DNA of 64,000 nucleotides from Acidimicrobiia bacterium. Its GTDB lineage: Bacteria > Actinomycetota > Acidimicrobiia > IMCC26256 > JAGNEX01. The stretch is from the NCBI GenBank assembly GCA_018003035.1, contig JAGNEX010000003.1:76845-140844 (forward strand), read 5' to 3'. The position numbers and the translations under genes are program-made. Below the pieces are notes generated by a model. That model saw only the letters and a program-made list of their open reading frames with translations, did no database searches and had not been told where the DNA came from. Shown in pieces: positions 1 through 8,243 of the stretch (the stretch's first letter is position 1; each line of letters starts with the position of its first letter).

Positions 1-813
1 GACGAAGCGGTCAAGTCTGGCCTGATCGAAGAGAAGGCCGTCATCCTCGGGGAGGCGATTGTCGGTGTTGACGGTCAGACCGTCGAAACGGCGGCCGGAC
101 CGGTGGTTTTGTCGACCGCTCGGACGATTACCGACGAGACGACCGGAGTTCGGCGCCAGAGCGAGAACCAGCAGATTCGATTCCTTCAGCTGGGGCTTGC
201 CCAACAGCTCCAGCACACGCTGGTCAGTCCCCGGGTTGCATACCTGCTGCTGCTCAGCGGACTGGCCTTGATTCTCTTTGAGTATTACGCCTCGGCCGTC
301 GGTCTGGCGTCTGCCACGGGAGCGCTCGCACTGGTGGGTGCCTTCTTTGGTATGTCGCACCTCCCGGTCAATACCTGGGCGGTGGTGCTGATCTGTCTTG
401 CGTTCATCTGTTTTGCCGTGGAGGTCCAAGCGGGAACGCTGGGACCATACACGGCGCTCGGAACGGCGTTCGTGGCCCTTGGATCGACGCGCCTGTTTTC
501 CGGCCCGCCCGCGGTCACCGTGCCCTGGTGGCTGGTCATTATCGGGACGGTGGCGACCGTGTTGTTCGTCGTCGGCGGAATGACCGCCATGGTCCGGTCG
601 CGGTTTGGCACGCCCACGGTTGGACGTGAAGGACTGATCGGGCGCGAAGGGGTGACGCAATCTGCCGTAGCAGCAAAGGGCGTCGTCATTATCGATGGTG
701 CACCGTGGCGCGCCGTGACGAACCGGGCACGCCCACTCGAAGCGGGTGTCGCGGTTCGCGTCGTGGCCATTCAGGGGCTTGAAGTAGAAGTCGAGCCGCT
801 TTCGCTCGACTGA
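1..813 (+). CDS. NfeD-family membrane protein, 5' truncated by window edge
   Basis: The frame is open from base 1, so the true start lies outside the window; 270 residues are visible. The first 45 or so residues (DEAVKSGLIE..., AAGPVVLSTARTITD) resemble the end of the ClpP-like serine protease domain in long NfeD proteins. Three to four hydrophobic segments follow at about residues 75-190, then a small C-terminal beta-rich NfeD domain (VGREGLIGREGVTQ ... GAPWRAVTNRARPLEAGVAVRVVAI) that fits the OB-fold of this family. Long NfeD proteins usually sit beside a stomatin/SPFH partner and are linked to membrane quality control. The partner would be upstream or elsewhere, because it is not downstream. 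The family call is firm; the protease part cannot be judged from the fragment. Confidence 0.8.
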   Translation, partial: DEAVKSGLIEEKAVILGEAIVGVDGQTVETAAGPVVLSTARTITDETTGVRRQSENQQIRFLQLGLAQQLQHTLVSPRVAYLLLLSGLALILFEYYASAVGLASATGALALVGAFFGMSHLPVNTWAVVLICLAFICFAVEVQAGTLGPYTALGTAFVALGSTRLFSGPPAVTVPWWLVIIGTVATVLFVVGGMTAMVRSRFGTPTVGREGLIGREGVTQSAVAAKGVVIIDGAPWRAVTNRARPLEAGVAVRVVAIQGLEVEVEPLSLD

Positions 814-1548
814 CCCCGGGTCGGTCGGGTGACCGGCAGGCCGGATTGCCGATCCTCTAGGTAGTTCCGCCTAGCCGACGCAGCGGTTTCCAGCGCCCTC
901 TGCGCATCATGGCGCCGAGATGTGTCTCCAAGCGATGACTCGAACGCCGAAAGCCGATGGTGGCTTCGGTGCGTTGCGATGTGCGGCGTCGGTCGTCCAT
1001 GGGTTGGTGGGGTCGAGTTGTCGATTCGTCATTCTGAGCGCGCCGCTAGTGCTGGCCGACTTGGCGGGCCGTTTACGCAGGCCTTATTGGCGCTCCCGGG
1101 CTGCGACGAGGCGGGCTTTGGACCGCTCCTCACTCAAACCGGCACATCGGCGCCTGCGCCCGGGCCGCTCCTCGCTCAACCGGCGAAATCAGTGCCCCGC
1201 TCTGTGGCTGTGCAAATGCACTCGAGGTGCACCCCGTACTAGCTGACGGAAATGGGTGGGTCGAACGGCGATCGACCTCTGCGAGCCTGTCGTTCGAGCG
1301 GCCACTGACGGCCTTCGATCGACGCACCGTGAGATGTTGATACTTCGGCTGAGAAGGGGATTTTTCCGGTTTTGGTTAGCGCCTGTTGTTTTTGTGTCTC
1401 ATTCCACCGAATCTGTTGACCCTATGTTGTGGAATCGGCGAGCAGGTATTTGCGTATTCAATCAAAGCGAAAAGATCATTTGTGCTGCATATATTCCTCG
1501 TGTACGTTGAGCTTTCCCTGACAAAGAGCTAAAGAGGAATCGGTAGAA
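814..1548. other. Intergenic region upstream of whiB-type gene
   Basis: There is no convincing gene in these 735 bases: the short open frames lack ribosome sites and family features. An imperfect direct repeat is visible (gaccgctcctcactcaaacc at 1121-1140 and a closely similar copy at 1164-1183). From about 1340 the sequence turns AT-rich, which suggests a regulatory zone for the downstream WhiB gene. It holds a 7-bp inverted repeat, ATTCCAC (1401-1407) and GTGGAAT (1429-1435), separated by 21 bases, and a possible -10 element TATATT at 1490-1495. The function of these sites is inferred. Confidence 0.5.
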
Positions 1549-1818
1549 ATGGCAACATTGATCGACGAGAATTGGCAAGTGCGGGCCGCGTGCAGGGGTC
1601 CGGAGACTCATTTGTTCTTTGCTCCTAGTCGCTTTGAGCGACGTGATGAACGCTCTCGGCGTGAGCGTCGAGCCAAGGAAGTTTGCGCACGTTGTTCGGT
1701 AAGTTCTGAGTGTTTGCAGCAGGCGATGATGACAGCGGAGCCGTTTGGAATCTGGGGTGGCCAAACCGAGAGCGAACGTCGACGCGTCACTGCACTTCAG
1801 GCTGACTGCACCGCGTAA
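1549..1818 (+). CDS. WhiB-family iron-sulfur transcriptional regulator
   Basis: An 89-residue protein with the four WhiB cysteines C15, C46, C49 and C55 (C-x30-C-x2-C-x5-C) that bind a [4Fe-4S] cluster, followed by the family turn GIWGG at 67-71 and a basic segment (ESERRRV). WhiB proteins are actinobacteria-specific and act by binding region 4 of the primary sigma factor, often sensing redox or nitric oxide. There is no AT-hook (RGRP) as in WhiB7, so an antibiotic-resistance regulator is not indicated. The start has an AGAGGA site ten bases upstream. It is a single gene with a long AT-rich upstream region. The WhiB subclass cannot be fixed from sequence alone. Confidence 0.93.
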   Translation: MATLIDENWQVRAACRGPETHLFFAPSRFERRDERSRRERRAKEVCARCSVSSECLQQAMMTAEPFGIWGGQTESERRRVTALQADCTA

Positions 1819-2070
1819 TGCCGTTTATCGGAAAAGCTGACCTGCCTTACGTTGTTAGTTAGGCGATAGGTCCGCCGAACATAAACGAATGTGCGCAAAG
1901 GTTTCACTTTGGTTGCACAGTTGAAACGGTTTCGACACTCCGTTGGCTTACTCGCAGAGTTGCAAGTGGTTATGTCCCCCTCGGTCGGTTTGTTTGCTGA
2001 CTTCAGGCGGTAAACCGTTCGCTCTCAGTGATCCAGGACGCGGTTGAGTCGTCCCGATGGCGCCGGAAAG

Positions 2071-2076
2071 TACACT
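2071..2076 (+). promoter_or_regulatory. -10 element TACACT placed for a leaderless transcript
   Basis: TACACT lies exactly at -12 to -7 relative to the GTG at 2083, so transcription would begin on the start codon. The same spacing recurs at several other genes in this window. Confidence 0.6.
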
Positions 2077-2082
2077 TGCGCC

Positions 2083-2922
2083 GTGACCGACCGGCCAAGG
2101 AGGGGCAGCGACCTCAAATCAACCAAACGCGAAGGTCTGTTGGTGTTGAAGCAGGTCACCAAGGAGTACCGAGGTCGAGAGGTGCCCGTTAGGGCCCTCG
2201 ATTCGGTCAGTTTGACGGTGCCGTCGGGATCGTTTTTGGCGGTCATGGGCCCATCGGGTTCTGGCAAGTCCACCCTTCTGCACTGTGCCTCGGGTCTTGA
2301 ACCAGTTGATCGCGGTGAGGTTCGACTCAACGGAGTAGACCTCGCCCAGTTGAACGAGCGTGCGCGCGCCGATATGCGCAACGCCGAAATGGGCTTCGTC
2401 TTTCAATCCTTCTACTTGCTGCCGTTGCTCTCGGCGCTGGAGAACGTCGAGCTCCCCCTGCTCATGGCAGGTAAGACCACCGCCGAAGCGCGCACGCGAG
2501 CAACAGACTGCCTCGAATCTGTGGAGATGACCCACAGACTCCACCATCGCCCCAACGAACTTTCCGGCGGTGAGCAACAACGCGTTGCGATCGCTAGGGC
2601 GATCGTCAATAACCCGGCCGTCATCTGGGCCGACGAACCGACGGGCAACCTCGACAGCGAACATGCCGCCACGGTGATGCAACTCTTCGTCGAACTCCAC
2701 CGTGCCGGGGCGACGATCGTTCTGGTCACCCACGCGCCCCACATCGCCAGCTACGCCTCCGGCGTCGTCGTCATGGAAGACGGACGGGTCGCGGGGCAAG
2801 AGGACCGCGCCGGACGTCGCGGCCGTTCACGATCTTTAGGATCGGACGAGCGTCGGCCCCGGGAACGTCGATCGGCCGAACATGGCCCCAGGCCGAGGCC
2901 CCCTCGCCGAGTCGAGAGTTGA
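2083..2922 (+). CDS. ABC transporter ATP-binding protein (MacB/LolD type)
   Basis: A 279-residue ATPase with Walker A GPSGSGKST (56-64), Q-loop near Q108, signature LSGGEQQ (160-166), Walker B VIWADEP (180-186) and a switch histidine in VLVTHAP. The pattern matches the MacB/LolD/FtsE subfamily that powers mechanotransmission exporters. The last 45 or so residues are Arg-rich and atypical. An in-frame TTG at 2044 exists, but the GTG at 2083 is preferred because a -10 element sits six bases before it. The stop overlaps the start of the permease gene by four bases (TTGA), so the two are translationally coupled. The substrate is unknown; lipoprotein, peptide or lipid handling are family possibilities. 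Confidence 0.9.
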   Translation: MTDRPRRGSDLKSTKREGLLVLKQVTKEYRGREVPVRALDSVSLTVPSGSFLAVMGPSGSGKSTLLHCASGLEPVDRGEVRLNGVDLAQLNERARADMRNAEMGFVFQSFYLLPLLSALENVELPLLMAGKTTAEARTRATDCLESVEMTHRLHHRPNELSGGEQQRVAIARAIVNNPAVIWADEPTGNLDSEHAATVMQLFVELHRAGATIVLVTHAPHIASYASGVVVMEDGRVAGQEDRAGRRGRSRSLGSDERRPRERRSAEHGPRPRPPRRVES

Positions 2923-5708
2923 GCGCTCGGGGGGCGCGACGCCGGCTGAATCTTCGTCTCGCTTGGTGGCACGCATCTCGTCGACCGATGGCGATCGTTC
3001 TCATCGCTGCAGGTGTGGCGTTCGCAACCGCGCTCATCAGCGCTTCGCTGGTAGTCGGCGACAGCGTCAAGGCATCGATCCGGGCCGTCGCCTACGAGCA
3101 CCTTGGTGCAATCGATGAGCTCGTCGAGACGACCGACCAAGCTCAGTGGAACGCCGCCAGCAGACTGCTCGCCGAACTCGATGCCTCGTCGGGTGAAATC
3201 GACGGAACGGTCGCGTTCCGGACCATTCCGGTGGCGTTAAGAAGTAACGGCAACGTGCTGGCGCAAGCACACATCCTCGTCGTGGACGCTCAGGCGGCCG
3301 AGTCGTTCGAAGACGGTCAGGGAGTGCCGACCAAACAGTGGTCGGAGCTCGGCGATCAAGGGCGCCTCGTCACCGAAGACGTCGCTCGGCGCCTAGGAGT
3401 GACGTCCGGTGACGAGATCGATGTCTGGATCGGCGGGCAGTGGTTGACCGACACGGTTGACGCTGTCGCACCCAGGGCGGGTCTGTCGGGATTCGACTTG
3501 GGTCTCGGTTCGGATTCGTACAACATGATCGCTCCCGCCGCGGAGGTGCCGACCGACGTCGTCATTCCGGGGACTGTGTACTACGTCGGCATTTCCCAGC
3601 CGGGTGGTGTGACCCACTCAAAGCCGCTTGCGGCGAGCCCGGCCGGCAACGCGCTCGCGGGCACGGGCCTATCGGTCCAGCCGGTCAAGGACAACGTCTT
3701 AGAGATCGCGAATCTCCAAAGCGCCGAGTTGGGGTCGCTGTTTGCGGCCCTCGGACTCTTTGGGATCGTCGCAGGCCTCCTGTTAACCATCAACGTCGTC
3801 ACCATGCTGACCCAGTACCGCCGCCGGGAACTTGGGACCTTGAAGGCGCTCGGGCTGCGACCTTCCGATATCGGCGCAGTCCTTGGGTATGAAGCAGCCC
3901 TGGTGTCGGTGTTCGGGGCGACGATCGGCACGTTTGGCGGTGTCGGTCTGGCGTGGCTCGTCGTGCGTGGTCTAGCCGGAATTGTGGGCAGCGGCGGGGT
4001 GGTCGGAGAACCGTTCGATCTGCAGTTTTCGGTGCGGGGCCTGTCGCTCGTCTGGGCGGCGCTCGGCGGGATTGCCCTTTCCGGCTTGGTGACCTTCGCG
4101 TGGACGCGGCGCCAGCGTTCGGTGTCGGTAGTCACAGCCATGGCCAGCGAAGATCTCGACGGTCTCTCGATGAGCCATACCGGTCAGGCGCGACTTCGCA
4201 CGGCGCGCGCTGGTGTGCTTCTCGTCCTGGTGGGCGTGGTCACCTCTGTCTACAGCGTGGTCAAATCCGACACGGTCGCGCTGGTGGTGGGTCCGCCGCT
4301 GGTATGCGCCGGGCTTGGAGCCCTATTCGTCACCCGGTACGGCCGCCGAGCGGTTGGCTGGGCCGGGGCGGGCATGCTGTTTTGGACGTTGGCGGCGATG
4401 ATCTTGGCCCCCGGTGACCTTGCTGAACTCGGCGTGGTCGCTTTCGCCATTTTGGGTGTTCTTGCCTCAGCGTCTGCCACCGTTCTGGTCGTTGGGTTCT
4501 GGCCGAACCGAATTACGGGTGGTTTTGGCAAGTGGTCATGGCGTCTCGCTGCGACATGGCCTGGTGAGCAGCGTGTGCGGGTCGCGCTCATCGTGGCCTC
4601 TTTCGCGATGGTCATGTTCGTGCTCATCTTTGCCACCGTCATGACCAGCTCATTTACGGCCCAGCGAAGTTCGTTCGTATCCGACGCTGCCGGACTGGCA
4701 GATGTCCGTTTGAGCGCAGCGCCGGGACAACCCATCACTCAAGACGACGTGGCGGATGATCCTGCGGTAGCGGCGTCGGCCCCGGTTTCGCGCCTGTATG
4801 CCGACGTGTATCCGGAGGACAGCGATGGTGTCTTCTGGCCGGTCGCCGTCTTCGACGCGGCATGGTCAGAAGTGGGGCCGCCAGCGTTGCGCGATCGAGG
4901 TCAGGCTCCGAGCGACGCAGAGCTCTTCAAACGTGTTGCAGAGACCCCGGGGTTGGTAATTGTCGATCCCTATATGGGTCAGCAACGTGCCGGGCTGCCC
5001 GAGTATCAAACCAAAGTGGGTGATCGACTCACGCTCGTGGATGTGCGAACAGCGAACGCTACAGAGGTCGTCGTTGCTGGCGTCACCGAGGATCCGTTTG
5101 CACGGCTCGGCGTGATGATGGGCACCGAAACGGCTGCCGTGGTTTTTGGGACCCAGCCGTCGGCTGACCTCTCCTACGTGCGCTGGAAAGACCGCCTGGA
5201 CGCTGCCGAGCAGCAGGCTTTCAGCAAGCGGATGGCTGAGCTGGGTGTAGAGGTCGAGACATTTGACGGCCTTGTCGGAGACGCGATCTCGACTCAGGTC
5301 GGCCTGTTCAGGCTGTTTCAGGGGTATTTGGGGTTAGGGCTTGTCGCAGGTATGGGGGGACTTGGTGTCGTCATGGCCCGAGCGGCTTGGGAAAGGCGTC
5401 GATCCTTGGCGATCGTCCGATCGATGGGCGCTACGGAACGCGACCTCGCCGCGATGATCACCTTCGAAGGGCTACTCGTGAGCGGCATTGGCGTCGTGCT
5501 GGGCCTGGTGCTCGCACTGTTCACCGTCGACCGCCTGCTCGGTGCAACAGAACGATTCGGTCCGCACCTCGAAATGAGCTGGCCGATTCCAGCGCTTCTC
5601 GGTATCACAGCGGCGACCCTGATCGGCTCGTACATCGCCTGCTGGCCGGTCCGACGATGGCTCCGGGCCCGGGACTGGAGCGGCCTTATGTCGGAGAGTT
5701 CTCGATAG
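2919..5708 (+). CDS. FtsX-like ABC transporter permease, long two-module form
   Basis: A 929-residue membrane protein. It has an N-terminal membrane segment (about 20-45), a large extracytoplasmic domain (about 50-270), a group of helices (about 275-400) carrying the FtsX core with the cytoplasmic RRRELGTLKALGL motif, further helices (about 430-540), a second external domain, and a C-terminal FtsX core (about 800-920) with the matching RRRSLAIVRSMGAT motif. This duplicated design is typical of actinobacterial FtsX/MacB-like permeases that pair with the ATPase encoded just upstream. The start is TTG, overlapping the ATPase stop. Its 3' end overlaps the convergent mrp gene by 23 bases. The transported substrate is unknown. 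Confidence 0.88.
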   Translation: MSARGARRRLNLRLAWWHASRRPMAIVLIAAGVAFATALISASLVVGDSVKASIRAVAYEHLGAIDELVETTDQAQWNAASRLLAELDASSGEIDGTVAFRTIPVALRSNGNVLAQAHILVVDAQAAESFEDGQGVPTKQWSELGDQGRLVTEDVARRLGVTSGDEIDVWIGGQWLTDTVDAVAPRAGLSGFDLGLGSDSYNMIAPAAEVPTDVVIPGTVYYVGISQPGGVTHSKPLAASPAGNALAGTGLSVQPVKDNVLEIANLQSAELGSLFAALGLFGIVAGLLLTINVVTMLTQYRRRELGTLKALGLRPSDIGAVLGYEAALVSVFGATIGTFGGVGLAWLVVRGLAGIVGSGGVVGEPFDLQFSVRGLSLVWAALGGIALSGLVTFAWTRRQRSVSVVTAMASEDLDGLSMSHTGQARLRTARAGVLLVLVGVVTSVYSVVKSDTVALVVGPPLVCAGLGALFVTRYGRRAVGWAGAGMLFWTLAAMILAPGDLAELGVVAFAILGVLASASATVLVVGFWPNRITGGFGKWSWRLAATWPGEQRVRVALIVASFAMVMFVLIFATVMTSSFTAQRSSFVSDAAGLADVRLSAAPGQPITQDDVADDPAVAASAPVSRLYADVYPEDSDGVFWPVAVFDAAWSEVGPPALRDRGQAPSDAELFKRVAETPGLVIVDPYMGQQRAGLPEYQTKVGDRLTLVDVRTANATEVVVAGVTEDPFARLGVMMGTETAAVVFGTQPSADLSYVRWKDRLDAAEQQAFSKRMAELGVEVETFDGLVGDAISTQVGLFRLFQGYLGLGLVAGMGGLGVVMARAAWERRRSLAIVRSMGATERDLAAMITFEGLLVSGIGVVLGLVLALFTVDRLLGATERFGPHLEMSWPIPALLGITAATLIGSYIACWPVRRWLRARDWSGLMSESSR

Positions 5709-6849
5709 CGGCAAGCATCCGCGCCGTGCAGCCCTCCATGTTCCGAAGCGGCGCAATCTCGCCCAGGATCAGATCGGTAATCGATTGAAAAGCCGCGGCG
5801 GCGACGCTGCCTGGATGAGCGACTACGACCGGAGTTCCCTCGTCGCCGTCAATGCTGACCGCCGGCTCCAGGGGGATCGCCCCGAGCAACGGAACGCCAA
5901 GCGATCTAGCAAGTTCTTCGCCGCCGCCAGACCCGAACACGTCGATGCGCTCTCCGTGTTCGCAGATGAGCGAACTCATGTTCTCGACCACTCCCACCAC
6001 CTTGAGGTACGAGCGGCGGGCCATGTCGGCGACCCGCGACGCAACCCGCTGGGCATTCTTCGGCGGCGTCGTAACAATGATCATCTCTGCGCGGGGTAGC
6101 AGCCTGGATAGCGCCATTTGGATGTCCCCGGTGCCGGGAGGCATGTCGATCAGCAGGTAGTCCAGGTCACCCCAGCGCACGTCCATCAAGAACTGCTCGA
6201 CGGCCTTGGCAAGGATCAGGCCTCGCCACATCAGGGCCTTGTCTTCCTCGTCGACGAGGGAGCCCATCGAAACCATCTTGATGATTCCCAGCGAGCCGGT
6301 TGGCCCGGCAATCGGCACTTCGATCGGGTCGATCTTGCCGTCGGTGCCCCCGAGGCGGTCGGTGGTCCCAAGAAGGCGAGGGATCGAAAATCCCCAGATA
6401 TCGGCGTCGAGTACACCGACGGTGTAGCCCCGACCTGCGATCGCAGCGGCGAGGTTTGCGGTGACCGATGACTTGCCGACACCGCCCTTGCCGGAAGCGA
6501 TCGCAATCACCCGGGTAGTCGCCGGAATCTCGGTATCGGGCGCTCGCTCCGCTGCGGCGCGCCGCGCACGATCCATTAAGGCGCTGCGCTCTTCTTGAGT
6601 CATCTCGGTCGTCGAAACCTTGACGTCAACGACGCCTGGGATTCCGGTGATGCGTTCCTTGACGGCGTCACGAATCTCGCCGCGCAACGGGCACGATGCG
6701 ATCGTCAGCTTGATCGGGATGTTCACAACGCCCGCGTCGATGCGGATCTCGCCGACCATGCCGAGTTCGACGATGTTGCTGCCGAGCTCTGGATCAGGGA
6801 CGGCTTCAAGCAGCTTCAAAATGTCCGACACTTGAGGCGCAGGGCTCAT
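5686..6849 (-). CDS. mrp: Mrp/ApbC/NBP35-family iron-sulfur carrier P-loop ATPase
   Basis: A 387-residue protein. An N-terminal MIP18/DUF59 domain (about 1-85, with ASCPLRGEIRDAV) is followed by a ParA-like ATPase with the deviant Walker A SGKGGVGKSS (119-128) and further family motifs (DADIWGFSIPRLLG, LLIDMPPGTGD, VVGVVENMSSL). Mrp proteins carry and transfer iron-sulfur clusters. The start was set at the ATG before SPAPQVSDI, because the upstream extension is Cys/Arg-rich and not family-like. The usual C-terminal CxxC is reduced to a single Cys (ICEHGERIDVFG). It lies divergently from the SufR-like/A-type carrier pair, which suits a shared role in cluster biogenesis. Confidence 0.92.
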   Translation of the reverse strand: MSPAPQVSDILKLLEAVPDPELGSNIVELGMVGEIRIDAGVVNIPIKLTIASCPLRGEIRDAVKERITGIPGVVDVKVSTTEMTQEERSALMDRARRAAAERAPDTEIPATTRVIAIASGKGGVGKSSVTANLAAAIAGRGYTVGVLDADIWGFSIPRLLGTTDRLGGTDGKIDPIEVPIAGPTGSLGIIKMVSMGSLVDEEDKALMWRGLILAKAVEQFLMDVRWGDLDYLLIDMPPGTGDIQMALSRLLPRAEMIIVTTPPKNAQRVASRVADMARRSYLKVVGVVENMSSLICEHGERIDVFGSGGGEELARSLGVPLLGAIPLEPAVSIDGDEGTPVVVAHPGSVAAAAFQSITDLILGEIAPLRNMEGCTARMLAAIENSPT

Positions 6850-7034
6850 TCGCGTGTCTCCAACCCCACTTGAATCGATCGCTGCCGGTCGAGGCCGCTC
6901 GGAGAAAGCTCTCCACCGGAAACAACACACGCAAGCGACAAAAAATGCCCAAGGCTGGCGCGCCATACGGCGCGCGGCGCTTGAGAAAGTCCATAAAACA
7001 GGCAGTTGCCTTGAAAATATGCGGTTAAGACGGG

Positions 7035-7040
7035 TACGGT
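7035..7040 (+). promoter_or_regulatory. -10 element TACGGT placed for a leaderless transcript
   Basis: TACGGT occupies -12 to -7 relative to the ATG at 7047, which predicts that the SufR-like/A-type carrier mRNA starts on the ATG. Confidence 0.6.
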
Positions 7041-7046
7041 CAAGCC

Positions 7047-7724
7047 ATGGACCAGCGGCAGTTGTTCAAGGTGTTGGCGGACGACACGCGTTGGTCTCTG
7101 TTTCAAATTCTCAATTACTCCAACCGCGGTTGGTCGGTTCAAGAGCTCGCCGACGAGGTCTGCCTCCACCCAAACAGCGTGCGTCCGCACCTGGATCAGA
7201 TGCGCGATTCGGGGTTGGTCATCTTGGAGCCGCATCACACGGGCCAGCCCGGGCGACCTCGCCACCGTTTCCGTGCAAACCCGCAAGCGATTATGTCGGT
7301 CTGGCCGGAAGCGCCACTGGGCACCTTGGCGGGCATCCTGGCCGAGCTTGCCGATAGCCACGGTATCGGTGGCGATGAGGCTCGAGCCGCGGGACGTGAC
7401 CTCGGCGAAGGTCTCGACATCGAGCCAGGTGTTACGGGATTCACCACCGCCCTAGAACAGGTGGGGTTCCACACGGTGGTGCGCGAAGGCGAGCGGGGCA
7501 CAGTCGTCGGATTTGTGACGTGTCCATACCGGCCTGTTGCCGATGAACACGCAGCACTTGTGTGCGGGATCCACCAGGGACTTTGCGCTGCCTTAGCCGA
7601 GCACTCTGGTTTGCGAATAATCGATGCGGGTCAGCTTGTTTCAGAAGCGGATACCGTTTGCGAAATCTGTGTTGCCCCTGACGAGACTGAGTCCGTCACA
7701 ACTTTGGAGAAGATTGCAACATGA
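7047..7724 (+). CDS. SufR-like winged-helix regulator with C-terminal cysteines
   Basis: A 225-residue regulator. Residues 1-80 form an ArsR/DeoR-type winged helix (VLADDTRWSLFQIL, SVQELADEVCLHPNSVRPHLDQM, GRPRHRFRAN). The C-terminal part carries C159, C173, C180 and a CEIC pair (C205, C208), the kind of arrangement that ligates an iron-sulfur cluster in SufR repressors. The ATGA overlap with the A-type iron-sulfur carrier gene, and mrp divergently upstream, support a role as an iron-sulfur-responsive autoregulator. The exact ligands and target sites are inferred. It could instead be a general HTH regulator with zinc, but the context makes that less likely. Confidence 0.8.
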   Translation: MDQRQLFKVLADDTRWSLFQILNYSNRGWSVQELADEVCLHPNSVRPHLDQMRDSGLVILEPHHTGQPGRPRHRFRANPQAIMSVWPEAPLGTLAGILAELADSHGIGGDEARAAGRDLGEGLDIEPGVTGFTTALEQVGFHTVVREGERGTVVGFVTCPYRPVADEHAALVCGIHQGLCAALAEHSGLRIIDAGQLVSEADTVCEICVAPDETESVTTLEKIAT

Positions 7725-8041
7725 TCACACTCACCGATGCTGCGGCAACCAAGGTGAAGGAACTGATCGAGGCTGAAGGCGATGCAGCGCTCGCATTGCG
7801 CGTGGCGGTGCGCCCCGGAGGGTGCTCCGGCCTGAGCTACGAGATGTTCTTTGACGGCGAGTCTGCCGACGATGACACATCAGCGGAGTTCGGCGAGGTC
7901 CGTGTTGTTGTGGACCCGGCGAGCGCCCAATACCTCGAAGGCGCCACGTTGGACTACAAGACCGGCCTCAACGAGTCCGGCTTTGCCATTTCGAACCCGA
8001 ACGTCAACCGGACCTGCGGGTGCGGCCAATCGTTTAGCTAA
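7721..8041 (+). CDS. A-type iron-sulfur cluster carrier (HesB/IscA/ErpA family)
   Basis: A 106-residue protein, normal length for the family. It has the three invariant cysteines: C35 in GGCSGLSY, and C99 and C101 in the C-terminal TCGCGQSF. A-type carriers accept clusters from scaffold proteins and pass them to apo-enzymes. The start ATG overlaps the stop of the SufR-like gene (ATGA), so translation is coupled. No other suf or isc genes are in the window; this is a carrier-regulator pair rather than a full biogenesis operon. A strong bidirectional terminator follows. ErpA and IscA subtypes cannot be separated from sequence alone. Confidence 0.95.
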   Translation: MITLTDAAATKVKELIEAEGDAALALRVAVRPGGCSGLSYEMFFDGESADDDTSAEFGEVRVVVDPASAQYLEGATLDYKTGLNESGFAISNPNVNRTCGCGQSFS

Positions 8042-8145
8042 CCCGGGGGAGCCTCGAACTTTTTCAAGGCTCAGCCCGAGTTGGGGCTCTCGAACAGCTT
8101 GTCTCCCAAGGCAGGCAGAGCACGGGGACCCGAGTTTTCACAATC

Positions 8146-8179
8146 AAAATGGGCGCCGCTTTCAAGCGGCGCCCATTTT
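8146..8179. terminator. Bidirectional intrinsic terminator
   Basis: A perfect inverted repeat, AAAATGGGCGCCGCTT (8146-8161) and its complement (8164-8179), gives a 16-bp GC-rich stem with A and T runs at its outer ends. It lies between the convergent A-type carrier gene and the minus-strand gene ending at 8244, so it can serve both. Confidence 0.9.
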
Positions 8180-8243
8180 GCGTTCTCGGAGGGGCAATCC
8201 TGGCCCAGCCCGTTGCGTCGTGCTGCTGACGGCCCCCTAGTGG

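Noticed and set aside
920-1246. Two overlapping open frames of over 100 residues before the WhiB gene
   Set aside because: They overlap each other in different frames, lack ribosome sites, and show no domain or hydrophobic pattern.
2044-2082. TTG start 13 codons upstream for the ABC ATPase
   Set aside because: It would place the TACACT element inside the coding region; the GTG at 2083 fits a leaderless start.
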